NCBI RefSeq assembly: GCF_000423885.1
Contig: NZ_AUIV01000001.1
Location: 1-64,000 of the forward strand
DNA length: 64,000 nucleotides
Source of the DNA: Thermomonas fusca DSM 15424
Lineage (GTDB): Bacteria > Pseudomonadota > Gammaproteobacteria > Xanthomonadales > Xanthomonadaceae
Direction: 5' to 3'
In this document: piece after piece, positions 44,699 through 53,965 of the stretch
Layout of the letters: the number at the start of each line of letters is the position of its first letter
How positions within the stretch are numbered: the first letter of the stretch is position 1
Translations under genes and position numbers: made by a program
The notes under the pieces: model-generated
Database searches by the model: none
What the model was told of the DNA's origin: nothing
Seen by the model: the letters and a program-made list of their open reading frames with translations, nothing else

Positions 44699-45476
44699 GA
44701 TCGATTCCTGAACTCTGTTGCTTGAAGATGTTATTTGCGCGCGCCAGATCTTCCGGCGTGTCCACGCCCGGCGGGAACGGCGACGGCGCCAGCGCGACGG
44801 CGATGCGCCAGCCGGCTTCCAGCGCGCGCAGCTGCTCCAGCGCTTCGAGTTGTTCCAGCCGGCCCGGCGGCAGCGCCGCGAACGCGCGCAGCGCGGAGAC
44901 GCGGTAGCCGTAGATGCCGATATGGCGCAGCCACTGGCCCGCCGGCATCGCGCTGCGGTCGCGGGCGAAGGCATCGCGCGGCCACGGCACCGGTGCGCGG
45001 CTGAAGTACAGCGCATCGTCGTTGGCAGCGCGCACCACCTTGACCGCGTTCGGATCCAGCAGGGTATCCACCGCGTCGATCGGCGTGGCCAGGGTGGCGA
45101 TGCCGGCGCCGCTGTCGGCGACCGCGCGCGCGACGCAGGTGATGCCGTCGGCCGGCGCGAAGGGCTCATCGCCCTGCAAATTCACCACGATGGCGTCATC
45201 GGCCCAGCCTGCGATGCCGGCGCATTCGGCCAGCCGGTCGGTACCGGATGCGTGCGCGGCCGAAGTCATCGCGATCCGCACGCCGCTGTCCTGCAGCGCA
45301 TCGGCGATGCGGACGTCATCTGTGGCCACCCACACCTCGCGCGCACCCGCGGCCAGCGCGCGACGGGCGACGTGCAGCACCATGGGTTCGCCGCCAATCG
45401 GCTGCAGCGGCTTGCCCGGCAGGCGGGAGGCGGCGTAGCGGGCGGGGATGGCGACGATGAAATCGGGAATTTGCAT
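44691..45476 (-). CDS. kdsB: 3-deoxy-manno-octulosonate cytidylyltransferase
   Basis: 261 aa from the ATG at 45476. It activates KDO as CMP-KDO for lipopolysaccharide core synthesis. The nucleotide-binding start FIVAIPARYAASRLPGKPL, the VVNLQGDEPF metal/substrate loop and GIYGYRVSALRAF are diagnostic. It follows lpxK on the same strand with a 160-bp gap that lacks the Trm112-type gene often found between them. Confidence 0.95.
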   Translation of the reverse strand: MQIPDFIVAIPARYAASRLPGKPLQPIGGEPMVLHVARRALAAGAREVWVATDDVRIADALQDSGVRIAMTSAAHASGTDRLAECAGIAGWADDAIVVNLQGDEPFAPADGITCVARAVADSGAGIATLATPIDAVDTLLDPNAVKVVRAANDDALYFSRAPVPWPRDAFARDRSAMPAGQWLRHIGIYGYRVSALRAFAALPPGRLEQLEALEQLRALEAGWRIAVALAPSPFPPGVDTPEDLARANNIFKQQSSGIDHG

Positions 45477-45523
45477 GGATTGGATTATCGCCGGTCGCCG
45501 GACTGCCGGGGGGGCCTCGCCGC

Positions 45524-45637
45524 TCAGGCTTCGCGTCCGGCTACGATGCGCGGCCGCAGGCCATCCATGGCCTGCTCGAAGCACACCCCGGCAGGCCGAC
45601 GACCATCAAACGGAATCGCATTCCGGGTGTAGAGCAT
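45524..45637 (-). CDS. Possible 37-residue small protein between lpxK and kdsB
   Basis: An open frame of 37 codons whose ATG overlaps the lpxK stop (TAATG), a geometry that favours translational coupling. The product starts MLYTRNAIPFDGRRP, has one Cys (GVCFEQAMDGL) and ends VAGREA. It has no signal peptide or membrane helix, and I recognise no family. The position is where other gammaproteobacteria carry a Trm112-like gene, but the sequence is not Trm112. It may be chance in GC-rich DNA. Confidence 0.3.
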   Translation of the reverse strand: MLYTRNAIPFDGRRPAGVCFEQAMDGLRPRIVAGREA

Positions 45638-46650
45638 TACGGCAGCGGCTGCGGCAGACGTTCCAACAGCGCCTGCCAGAACGCCTCCGGCAGCTGCGCC
45701 GCCACCGGCACCGCATGCCAGCCGGGCTGGGCGAACGCCATGCACTTCACCGCGTCTTTTTCGGTCATCAGCACCGGCAGCTGGCTGCCGAACTCGAAGT
45801 CCGCGGGCGTGTAGACGTGGTGGTCGGGGAAGGCATGCGGCACCACGCCGATGCCGGCATCGCGCAGCATCGAGAAGAAGCGCTCGGGCTCGCCGATCCC
45901 GGCCACCGCATGCACGCGCTGGCCGGCAAACGCCGCCAGCGGCAGGCCGCGGCCACCGACAAGCGGTCGCAGTTCACCGATGCCGAGACGCATCGGCCAT
46001 TCGCCGGCGCAGGCCGCCGCGGCATCGTCTGCGGCCACGCCCAGATTGAGCACGCGCAGCGCGCAATCGGCCGCGCGCTCCAGCGGTTCGCGCAGCGGGC
46101 CGGCCGGCAGCAGCAGGCCGTTGCCGTAGCGGCGGCGCGCGTCCTGCACCTCGATCTCGACGTCGCGCGCCAGCCGGTAATGCTGCAGGCCGTCGTCGCA
46201 AACCACGATGTCGCAGCCGGCGGCGGCAAGGGCAACGGCCGCGGCGGCGCGGTCGCGATCCACCCGCACCTTCGCGCCGCTGGCATGCGAAATCAGCAGC
46301 GGCTCGTCGCCGCACAGCGATGCATCCATGCCCGCCTCGACCCAGCGCGGGGTCGCCGCATCTTCCCGCCCGTAGCCGCGGCTGGCCACGCCGGGGGTCC
46401 AGCCCGCCGCGCGCAGCCGCTCGACCACGGCCAGCACCAGCGGCGTCTTGCCGCTGCCGCCTGCAATCAGGTTGCCCACCACCACCACCGGCACGCCGGC
46501 CTGCCGGGGCCGCAACAGCCCGCGGCGATACGCCAGCCAGCGCAGCGCCACCGCGCCGGCATACAGCGGCGCGACCGCGCGCGCCCACAGCGGCGGGGTG
46601 CTGCCGTCGAACCACCACGCGGGCGTCTGCGGCAACCGCGGACGGCTCAA
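45637..46650 (-). CDS. lpxK: Tetraacyldisaccharide 4'-kinase
   Basis: 337 aa. It phosphorylates the lipid A precursor at the 4' position on the inner membrane. The Walker A motif is VVVGNLIAGGSGKTPL (about 57-72), followed by SRGYGRE and the catalytic region VVCDDGLQHYRLARDVEIEV, whose Asp is conserved in LpxK. A short amphipathic N-terminal membrane segment precedes the P-loop. The start overlaps the msbA stop (ATGA). Confidence 0.95.
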   Translation of the reverse strand: MSRPRLPQTPAWWFDGSTPPLWARAVAPLYAGAVALRWLAYRRGLLRPRQAGVPVVVVGNLIAGGSGKTPLVLAVVERLRAAGWTPGVASRGYGREDAATPRWVEAGMDASLCGDEPLLISHASGAKVRVDRDRAAAAVALAAAGCDIVVCDDGLQHYRLARDVEIEVQDARRRYGNGLLLPAGPLREPLERAADCALRVLNLGVAADDAAAACAGEWPMRLGIGELRPLVGGRGLPLAAFAGQRVHAVAGIGEPERFFSMLRDAGIGVVPHAFPDHHVYTPADFEFGSQLPVLMTEKDAVKCMAFAQPGWHAVPVAAQLPEAFWQALLERLPQPLP

Positions 46651-48398
46651 GCCGCGCCCTCCCGGAACTGCGCGGCATGCAGCTGCGCATACACGCCGCC
46701 CTGCGCCAGTAGCTGCGCATGGGTGCCCTGCTCCACCAGCCGGCCTTCGTCCAGCACCAGGATCTGGTCGGCGTGCTCGACGGTGGACAGGCGATGGGCA
46801 ATGACCAGGGTAGTGCGATCCGGGATCAGCTGCGCCAGCGCTTCCTGCACCAGCCGTTCGGACGCGTTGTCGAGCGCGGCTGTAGCCTCGTCGAGGATGA
46901 GGATCGGCGCATCCTTCAGCATCGCCCGGGCGATGGCCAGGCGCTGGCGCTGGCCGCCGGACAGCTTGCCGCCCTTGACCCCGATCTGCGCCTGCGTGCC
47001 GTCAGCCAGGCGCTCCACGAATTCCATCGCGTTGGCGTCGCGCAGCGCCTGCGCCACACCCTGCTCCGGCGCGCCGCCCAGCTCGCCGTAGGCGACGTTG
47101 GCGGCAACCGTGCCGTCGAACAGCATCACCTGCTGGCCCACCATCGCCAGCTGCCGGCGCAGGTCGGCCAGTGGGTAGTCGGCCAGCGGATGGCCATCGA
47201 GCAGAACCTGCCCGCCATCCGGTTCGTAGAAACGCGGGATCAGCTTGACCAGGGTGGACTTGCCGCCGCCGGAACGGCCGACGATGGCGGTCACCGTGCC
47301 GGGGCGCGCGGTGAAGCTGACGCCGTCCAGCGCCGGCCGCGGCTGGTCCGGATAGACCAGGCGGACGTCGCGGAACTCGATCAGCCCGCGCGCGCGAGTC
47401 AGCGGGCGGGTGCCGGCATCGATCTCGTCGTCGGCATCCAGCACCGAGAACAGCCGCTCGGCGGAAGCGACGCCGCGCTGGAGCATGCCCTGCACGTTGG
47501 TCAGCTGCTTGAGCGCAGGGATGATCGCCAGCATCGCGATCATCAGCTGCACGAAGCCGCCGGCGGTCAGCCGGCCTTCCAGCGCCTCGCGGCCAGCGAA
47601 GAACAGCAGCACGGCCAGGCCGACGGCGCCGGTGAGCTGCACCACCGCCGAGGAAATGCTGCGGGTGGCCTCGACCTTCAGGCTCAGGCGCAGGTTGTGG
47701 TTGGCCAGTTCGGCATAGCGCTGCAGCTCGGCCGCACGGGCGCCGTAGACCTTCACTTCCTGCTGGTTGGACAGCGCCTGGTCGGCAGCCAGCATCATCT
47801 GCGCCGAGGTTTCCTGCACGCGGTGGCCGAAGCGGCGATAGCGCCGGCCCACCTTGTCCATCATCCACGCGATCAGCGGGCCCAGCAGCAGCACCGCAAG
47901 CGTCACCCGCCAGCTGGCGTAGAGCATCACCGCCAGCATCGCCACCACCTGCAACGACTGCTGCAGCATGACCTTGGCGGAATCGACCACCGCCTGCGCC
48001 ACCTGGTCGCTGTCGGAACCCAGCCGCACCAGCATCGATGGCACTGGCTCGGCGTCGAAGCGCAGGCCCGGCAGGCGCAGGTACTTGTCCAGCGCGTTCA
48101 CCCGCATGTCGCGGGCGATGCCGCGCGCAGCCTTGGCCATGTACAGGTCGGTGGCGTAGCCGGCCACCCCGCGCACGACGAAGATGCCGATGATGGCCAG
48201 CGGCAGCAGCAGGCCGTAGTCCTGGTTACGGGCGACGAAGGTCTCGTCAACCATGGGTTTGGTCAGCAGGCCGAACGCGCCGGCGGCAACGCCTTCCAGC
48301 ACCAGCCCGAACAGCGCCACCAACAGCACCCCGCGATAAGGCGTGGCCAGGCCGCGCAGGCGCCGGTAGATCGCCCACGGGGAGGCGGTGTCGCTCAT
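46647..48398 (-). CDS. msbA: Lipid A export ATP-binding/permease protein
   Basis: 583 aa half-transporter that flips core-lipid A across the inner membrane. Six transmembrane helices fill residues about 20-310. The nucleotide-binding domain has Walker A GRSGGGKSTL, the signature LSGGQRQRLAIARA and Walker B ILILDEATAALD, then the H-loop VIAHRLSTVEHAD. It is adjacent to lpxK, the usual lipid A pairing, and overlaps exbD (ATGA). Confidence 0.95.
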   Translation of the reverse strand: MSDTASPWAIYRRLRGLATPYRGVLLVALFGLVLEGVAAGAFGLLTKPMVDETFVARNQDYGLLLPLAIIGIFVVRGVAGYATDLYMAKAARGIARDMRVNALDKYLRLPGLRFDAEPVPSMLVRLGSDSDQVAQAVVDSAKVMLQQSLQVVAMLAVMLYASWRVTLAVLLLGPLIAWMMDKVGRRYRRFGHRVQETSAQMMLAADQALSNQQEVKVYGARAAELQRYAELANHNLRLSLKVEATRSISSAVVQLTGAVGLAVLLFFAGREALEGRLTAGGFVQLMIAMLAIIPALKQLTNVQGMLQRGVASAERLFSVLDADDEIDAGTRPLTRARGLIEFRDVRLVYPDQPRPALDGVSFTARPGTVTAIVGRSGGGKSTLVKLIPRFYEPDGGQVLLDGHPLADYPLADLRRQLAMVGQQVMLFDGTVAANVAYGELGGAPEQGVAQALRDANAMEFVERLADGTQAQIGVKGGKLSGGQRQRLAIARAMLKDAPILILDEATAALDNASERLVQEALAQLIPDRTTLVIAHRLSTVEHADQILVLDEGRLVEQGTHAQLLAQGGVYAQLHAAQFREGAA

Positions 48399-48841
48399 GC
48401 GCCCTTGCCCTTGCCCGTCGCGCCGGCGGCGGCCGGGGTGGTGGCGTTGGCGACCTTGCGGAAGCCGAGCTGGGCCAGCGCCTCGTAGGCCGTCACCACC
48501 GCCTGCCAGGGCGTGCGCGCATCGGCGCGGATCAGCACCACGCGCTGGCGGTCGTCGCCGGCCACGTCGCGCAGCGCCTGCTTCAGCGATTCAACGTCGG
48601 TGCGCAGCACTTCGCGGTCGCCGACGAAATAGCGCCCATCGGCATTGATCAGGATGCCCAGCGGGTGCGCCTGGGCTTCGGCCGGCTGGCCGTCGGCGCG
48701 CGGCAACTCGAGCCTGAGCACCGAGCGCGCATCGAAGGTGGTGGTGACGACGAAGAAGATCAGCAGGCACAGCACCACGTCGATCAGCGGCACCAGGTTG
48801 ATCTCGGGGATGTCGTCGTCGCGACGGTCGGCGATCCGCAT
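48395..48841 (-). CDS. exbD: Biopolymer transport protein ExbD/TolR-type
   Basis: 148 aa. One N-terminal transmembrane helix (about 18-38, NLVPLIDVVLCLLIFFVVTT) contains the Asp essential for proton-driven energy coupling. The C-terminal periplasmic domain has VVLIRADARTPWQAVVTAYEALAQLG, typical of ExbD/TolR. A Ala/Thr/Gly-rich tail follows. It works with the ExbB gene 7 bp upstream. The pair lies between comEC and msbA, so its energised partner may be an envelope system other than TonB-dependent uptake. Confidence 0.93.
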   Translation of the reverse strand: MRIADRRDDDIPEINLVPLIDVVLCLLIFFVVTTTFDARSVLRLELPRADGQPAEAQAHPLGILINADGRYFVGDREVLRTDVESLKQALRDVAGDDRQRVVLIRADARTPWQAVVTAYEALAQLGFRKVANATTPAAAGATGKGKGA

Positions 48842-48848
48842 CGGGGCC

Positions 48849-49481
48849 TCAGTCCTGACGGCCGTGACTGGCGGCAGGGGCTTCGTCCAGTACGTCCTGC
48901 AGGCGCATCGCCTCGTGCTCCATGTCGACGATGTAGCCGGCGATGCGGCCGCGGAAATAGCGATGGAAAGCCAGCGCCGGGATCGCCACCACCATGCCGG
49001 TGGCGGTGCAGATCAGCGCCTTGCCGATGCCGCCGGCAAGCTGGCCGGCATCGCCCAGGCCATGGTCGAGGATGCCAAGGAACATTTCGATCATGCCGAC
49101 CACGGTGCCGAACAGGCCCAGCAGCGGGCCGGCGGCGGCGATGGTGCCAAGCGCATTGAGGAAGCGTTCCATGCGGTGGACCAGGTGGCGGCCGACGTCC
49201 TCCACCCGCTCGCGGATCACCTCGCGGCCACGGTGGCGCACGTCCAGCTCGGCCGCCAGCAGCGCGCCCAACGGCGCGGTGGCGCGCAGCGACTCGATAT
49301 GCGCCGGCTCCAGCGGCTTGCCGCGCGCCACCCAGGCGCGCACCTCATCGCCGAGGCCAGGCGGCAGCACGCGCTCGCGGCGCAGGCTCCAGAATCGTTC
49401 GACGATGATGGCCAGCGCCGCCACGGTCAACAGCAGCAGCGGGATCATCGGCCAGCCACCGGCCTTGACGAGTTCCAGCAC
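48849..49481 (-). CDS. exbB: Biopolymer transport protein ExbB/TolQ-type
   Basis: 210 aa with three transmembrane helices: about 8-28 (GGWPMIPLLLLTVAALAIIV), then a pair including IAAAGPLLGLFGTVVGMIEMF and LICTATGMVVAIPALAFHRYF. These are the MotA/TolQ/ExbB signature with the conserved Thr and Gly residues lining the proton channel. It forms a complex with ExbD. It starts 18 bp after the comEC stop. Confidence 0.93.
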   Translation of the reverse strand: MLELVKAGGWPMIPLLLLTVAALAIIVERFWSLRRERVLPPGLGDEVRAWVARGKPLEPAHIESLRATAPLGALLAAELDVRHRGREVIRERVEDVGRHLVHRMERFLNALGTIAAAGPLLGLFGTVVGMIEMFLGILDHGLGDAGQLAGGIGKALICTATGMVVAIPALAFHRYFRGRIAGYIVDMEHEAMRLQDVLDEAPAASHGRQD

Positions 49482-49499
49482 GCATCATCCTTCCGGCCG

Positions 49500-51923
49500 T
49501 CATGGCCGCGAAAACTCCGGCGCGTAGCATAGCCCAGCCGTTTCCCCGCGCCTGCGCACTGCGTCCCACGGCCGCGGATGGAAACTGCGCTGCTCGCGCA
49601 GGCGCAGGCCGTCGCGGCCCAGCCAGACCCGGATCGCGCCCGAACGTGCACTGTCCAGCACCTCCGCGCCAGCGTCGCACCAGCGCCGCACCACCGGCGG
49701 ACGCGGATGGCGGAAGCGGTTGTCGGCACCGGACGATACCAACGCCAGCTTCGCCCCGGTAGCCGCCACGAAGCCGGGATCGGAGGAACCGTCGCTGCCG
49801 TGGTGCGGCACCAGCACCACATCGCTGCGCAGCCACGTTGGCGCTTCCGCCAGCAGTTTGCGCTCGACGTAGTGGCCGATGTCGCCGGCCAGCAGCGCGC
49901 TGCCATGGGCGCTCTCGATGCGCAGCACGCAGGCGGCCTCGTTGCCCAGATACGGAAACGTGCTGCCCGGATGCAGGACGCGGAAGCGCACGCCATCCCA
50001 TTTCCAGGTCAAGCCGGCCCGGCAGGCGCGATTGCCGGCCACCGGGCTGCCGCGGGGCGCCAGCACCAGCGGCATCGGGAACGCCGCCGCCACCGCCTGC
50101 AGGCCCCCAGCGTGGTCGTTGTCGCCGTGACTGACCACGGCCAGATCCAGCCGCCTGACGCCCAGCGCATGCAGCGCCGGGATCACCGCGCGTTCGCCGG
50201 CATCGAAGCCATCCGGAATCGCCGGGCCCATGTCGTACAGCAGGCTGTGGCGGGCGGTGCGCACCAGCACCGACAGCCCCTGCCCCACGTCGATCACCGT
50301 CAGCTCCACCTCGCCCGGCGCCGGCAGTTCGCGCGGCGGATACAGCAGCGGCAGCCACAGCAGCAGCGCCAGCCAACGGCCCGGCAGCCCGCGCGGCAGC
50401 AGCAGCCAGAAAGCCGACAGCAGCGCCAGCGGCAGCGCGTACCAGCGCGGCGCCGGCAGCCAGGCCATCGCCAGCGGGCTGTCGGCGATGCGCGCCAGCA
50501 GCGGCCACAGCAGGTCGAAGCACCAGGCCGCCGCCTGCCAGCTCCACTGCCCGAGGCCGGCATGCAGGGTTTCGGCGAGCACGCCCAGCAGCGCCAGCGG
50601 CACCACCACCAGGCTCCACCACGGCACCGCGGCCAGATTGGCGATGGGCCCGGCAAAAGACGCCTGCCCGAACAGCAGCACGGTCAGCGGCAGCAGCCCG
50701 AGGCTGGCCACCGCCTGCGCGGCGAGGAAGCCACCCGCGAGCGCACGCGGCCCCTTGCCGCCGGCGTCCGGCAGGCACCACAGCAGCCAGGCCACGCCGG
50801 CAAAGCTCAGCCAGAAGCCCGCCCCCAGCACCGCCAGCGGATCGAGCAAGAGCAGGACGACGCAGCCCAGCGCCAGCGTGTCGACCAGGCGCAGCCGGCG
50901 CCGCAGCAAGCGCGCGGCCACCAGCGCAGCGATCATCACCGCGGTACGCAGGGTCGGCACCGCCATGCCGGTCAGCAGCGCGTAGCCGAACGCGCCCAGC
51001 AGCGCGCCGGCGCCGGCGGCGAACGGACGCGGCAGCCACCGCGCCAACGGCGGCCACAGCCACCACAGCGCCGCCGCGCACAGCGCGCAGAACCCGGCCA
51101 CCAGCCCGACGTGAAACCCTGAAATCGCGATCAGGTGGGTCAGGCCTGCGGCGCGCAGCCGCGCCCAGTCGGCATCGTCCAGCGCGCGGGTATCGCCCAG
51201 CGCCAGCGCGCGCACGTAGCGCGAAGACGCGCCGGGCACCGCCGCGGCGATTTGCGCGCTCATGGCTTCGCGCCAGGCATCGATGCCGGTCGGCGCCGCC
51301 AGCCGGATGGCCAGCGTCGGCTCCAGCACGAAGCCGGTAGCAGCCAACCGCGCCGCCAGCGCGAACTTCTCCGCGTCGCCCCCACCCGGGTTGCGCAGTC
51401 CGCGCGGCGCGCGCAGGCGCAGCGGGAACCGCCAACGGCTGCCCGCCTGCAGGCGCTGGCGCGGCTGCAGCTCCTCGCCGTACCAGGCCAGCTGCAGGGT
51501 GCGGCCACGCAGGGCGACGGGCTGGGTCGCCACGTCATCGACGACGAAGCGGAAGCGGGTCCGACGCGGCTCGTGCACGGGCAGCTCGACGATGCGGCCC
51601 TCGACTGTCAGCACTGTGCCCTGCAGGGCACGCGGCAACTGCGCGTCCAGCACGGCACCGGCCTGCCAGCCGGCAAACGCCAGCCCGGCCAACAGCATGC
51701 CGATTGGGCGCAAACGCGGGGCGCGCAGCAACGGGATCGCCGCCACCAGCAGCAGCCCCAATAGCCAGCGTGGCGGTAGCGCCGGCAGTAGCAGGCAAGC
51801 GGTGACGCCAGCCAGCAGCGCGGCTGCGCAGGCGGGACCGAACAGCGGAAACGCCAGCGGTCCGGCACCCCGGAAAACCGCCATTGCCGGATGCGCTCGC
51901 GGAAATCGAAGAATGGCCACCAT
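49500..51923 (-). CDS. comEC: DNA internalization/competence protein ComEC/Rec2
   Basis: 807 aa. Order: an N-terminal membrane and OB-like region (DUF4131, about 1-190), the multi-helix Competence domain (about 205-490, GLTHLIAISGFHVGLVAGF is the hallmark) and a C-terminal metallo-beta-lactamase domain (about 535-800) with VVSHGDNDHAGGL, SALLAGDIG and VVLVPHHGSDGSSD. It forms the inner-membrane channel for transforming DNA. The metal-binding motifs are intact, so the hydrolase part may be active. Confidence 0.95.
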   Translation of the reverse strand: MVAILRFPRAHPAMAVFRGAGPLAFPLFGPACAAALLAGVTACLLLPALPPRWLLGLLLVAAIPLLRAPRLRPIGMLLAGLAFAGWQAGAVLDAQLPRALQGTVLTVEGRIVELPVHEPRRTRFRFVVDDVATQPVALRGRTLQLAWYGEELQPRQRLQAGSRWRFPLRLRAPRGLRNPGGGDAEKFALAARLAATGFVLEPTLAIRLAAPTGIDAWREAMSAQIAAAVPGASSRYVRALALGDTRALDDADWARLRAAGLTHLIAISGFHVGLVAGFCALCAAALWWLWPPLARWLPRPFAAGAGALLGAFGYALLTGMAVPTLRTAVMIAALVAARLLRRRLRLVDTLALGCVVLLLLDPLAVLGAGFWLSFAGVAWLLWCLPDAGGKGPRALAGGFLAAQAVASLGLLPLTVLLFGQASFAGPIANLAAVPWWSLVVVPLALLGVLAETLHAGLGQWSWQAAAWCFDLLWPLLARIADSPLAMAWLPAPRWYALPLALLSAFWLLLPRGLPGRWLALLLWLPLLYPPRELPAPGEVELTVIDVGQGLSVLVRTARHSLLYDMGPAIPDGFDAGERAVIPALHALGVRRLDLAVVSHGDNDHAGGLQAVAAAFPMPLVLAPRGSPVAGNRACRAGLTWKWDGVRFRVLHPGSTFPYLGNEAACVLRIESAHGSALLAGDIGHYVERKLLAEAPTWLRSDVVLVPHHGSDGSSDPGFVAATGAKLALVSSGADNRFRHPRPPVVRRWCDAGAEVLDSARSGAIRVWLGRDGLRLREQRSFHPRPWDAVRRRGETAGLCYAPEFSRP

Positions 51924-52000
51924 GCCCGCAGCTTCGCTGGCGGCACGTCGCGCGGCAGTCGGTGCTGACCGCGCGCCGGGGTGGGGGTTTTACCCGATGC

Positions 52001-52705
52001 TCAGACCTCGGCTGCCGCCAACGCGTGCAGCCGCCCGGCGCGCAGCTCCAGCACTCGGTCCAGCCGGCGCGCCAGGCGACGATCGTGGGTCACCAGCACC
52101 AGGCTGGTGGCCTGCGCGCGGTTGAGCTCCAGCATCTGCTCGAACACGATCGCGGCGGTCTTCTCGTCGAGGTTGCCGGTCGGCTCGTCGCCCAGCACGC
52201 AGGCCGGATTGTTGACCAGTGCACGCGCCACCGCGGCGCGCTGGCGTTCGCCGCCGGACAGCTCGCCGGGCTTGTGCGCCAGCCGATGCCCCAGCCCCAC
52301 CGACTCCAGCAGCGCCTGCGCGCGCTGCTGCGCTTCGCCGGTGGTACCCCCGGCCAGCAGCACCGGCATCATCACGTTCTCCAGCGCGGTGAACTCCGGC
52401 AGCAGATGATGGAACTGGTAGACGAAGCCCAGGGCGCGGTTGCGCAGGCGGCCGCGAGCGGCATCGGACAGCGCGCTCATTTTCTGGCCGGCCACGTACA
52501 CCTCGCCGGCGCTGGGAACATCCAGCCCGCCCAGCAGGTGCAGCAGGGTGCTCTTGCCGGCACCGGACGCGCCGAGGATGGCCACGGTTTCGCCAGCCTG
52601 CACGACGAAGTCCAGCCCGTCGAACACCGGCGTGTGCAGCTTGCCCTCGGCGTAGGTCTTGCCCAGGCCTTCGGCGCGGATGACGTCCTGCATCGGCTCA
52701 TTCAT
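52001..52705 (-). CDS. lolD: Lipoprotein-releasing system ATPase
   Basis: 234 aa from the ATG at 52705. Walker A is GASGAGKST, the signature is LSGGERQRAAVARAL, Walker B is CVLGDEPTGNLD and the H-loop is LVLVTHDRRLA. The motif GFVYQFHHLLPEFTALENVM around the Q-loop is specific to LolD. With LolC it extracts mature lipoproteins from the inner membrane for delivery to LolA. Its start overlaps the lolC stop by 8 bp. Confidence 0.95.
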   Translation of the reverse strand: MNEPMQDVIRAEGLGKTYAEGKLHTPVFDGLDFVVQAGETVAILGASGAGKSTLLHLLGGLDVPSAGEVYVAGQKMSALSDAARGRLRNRALGFVYQFHHLLPEFTALENVMMPVLLAGGTTGEAQQRAQALLESVGLGHRLAHKPGELSGGERQRAAVARALVNNPACVLGDEPTGNLDEKTAAIVFEQMLELNRAQATSLVLVTHDRRLARRLDRVLELRAGRLHALAAAEV

Positions 52706-53942
52706 AGCGCAGCGCCTCCGCCGGGGCCGTGCGCGAGGCGCGCCAGGCGGGATACAGGGTGGCAAGGAAGGCCATCAGCAGCGCCGCGCAAACAATCGCA
52801 ACCACGTCGCCGGTCTGCATGTCGGTGGGCAATCCGGTGATGTAGTACACGTCCTCGGGCAGCAGCTGCACGCCGAACAACTGTTCGATGCCCTGCAGGA
52901 TGCGGTTGAGGTTGAGGGTCAGGGTGACGCCGCCGATCACGCCGGCCACGGTGCCAATGAAACCGATCAACCCGCCCTGCACCATGAAGGTGCGCATGAC
53001 CTGGCCGGGGGTCAGCCCCAGCGTGCGCAGGATGGCGATGTCGGCCTGCTTGTCGGTCACCAGCATCACCTGCGAGGACACCAGGTTGAATGCGCCCATC
53101 GCCACGATCAGCGACAGCAGGATCGCCATCACCGTCTTCTCCATCTTCAGCGCGCGGAACAGGTTGGCGTTGTCCTGGGTCCAGTCGCTGACCCGGTACG
53201 GCCCCTTGAGCTGCAGCGCCAGATCGCGGGCCACTTCGAAGGCGCGGTCCATGTCGTGCAGCTTCAGGCGCACGCCGGTGACGCCATCGCCCATTCGCAG
53301 CACCCGCTGCAGATCCGACAGGTTGACCACCGCCAGGCCCTTGTCGAATTCGTTGTAGCCGGCCTCGAAGATGCCGCTGACCTTGAAGCGCTTCATGGTC
53401 TGCACGCCGCCGACCGGGGTGCTGCGGAACTCGGCCAGGGTGACGATGACATCGTCGCCCACGCCCACGCCCAGCCAGATCGCCAACTCCTTGCCCAGCA
53501 CGATGTTGAAGCTGCCGGGCGCAAGGTCCGCGATCCTGCCCTGCACCATCTTGGCTGGCAGTTCCGAGACCTTTCCTTCCTGCGCCGGATCGACCGCGCG
53601 CAGCATCGCCGGCTGGTTGTTGGCGCCGGAAATCAGCGCCTCCTTCTCGACATAGGGCGCCGCGCCGACCACGCGCGCATCGTTCATGGCCACCTGCACC
53701 GCGCGCCGCCAATCCTGCAGCGGTTCACCGTACCCGCTGACGGTGGCGTGCGCGGCCATGCCCAGCATGCGGTCGCGGATTTCCTTCTGGAACCCGCTCA
53801 TCACCGCCAGCGTGGTGATCAGCGCGGTGACACCCAGTGCGATGCCGAGGATCGAAGCGAGCGAAATGAACGAGATGAAGCCGTTGCGGCGTTTCGCGCG
53901 CAGGTAGCGCAGGCCGATGGCGACGGGGATGGGTTTGAACAT
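52698..53942 (-). CDS. lolC: Lipoprotein-releasing system permease LolC/LolE
   Basis: 414 aa. An N-terminal transmembrane helix (about 22-45, FISLASILGIALGVTALITT) and three C-terminal helices (about 270-400) bracket a large periplasmic domain (about 50-265), the FtsX/MacB-type topology of LolC/E. The start MFKPIPVAIGLRYLRAKRRNGF is characteristic. Only one permease gene is present, so the transporter may be a LolF-type homodimer, or the second permease gene may lie elsewhere. It lies 24 bp after ygfX. Confidence 0.93.
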   Translation of the reverse strand: MFKPIPVAIGLRYLRAKRRNGFISFISLASILGIALGVTALITTLAVMSGFQKEIRDRMLGMAAHATVSGYGEPLQDWRRAVQVAMNDARVVGAAPYVEKEALISGANNQPAMLRAVDPAQEGKVSELPAKMVQGRIADLAPGSFNIVLGKELAIWLGVGVGDDVIVTLAEFRSTPVGGVQTMKRFKVSGIFEAGYNEFDKGLAVVNLSDLQRVLRMGDGVTGVRLKLHDMDRAFEVARDLALQLKGPYRVSDWTQDNANLFRALKMEKTVMAILLSLIVAMGAFNLVSSQVMLVTDKQADIAILRTLGLTPGQVMRTFMVQGGLIGFIGTVAGVIGGVTLTLNLNRILQGIEQLFGVQLLPEDVYYITGLPTDMQTGDVVAIVCAALLMAFLATLYPAWRASRTAPAEALRYE

Positions 53943-53965
53943 CGAAGGCCCTTTCCAGTGACCGC

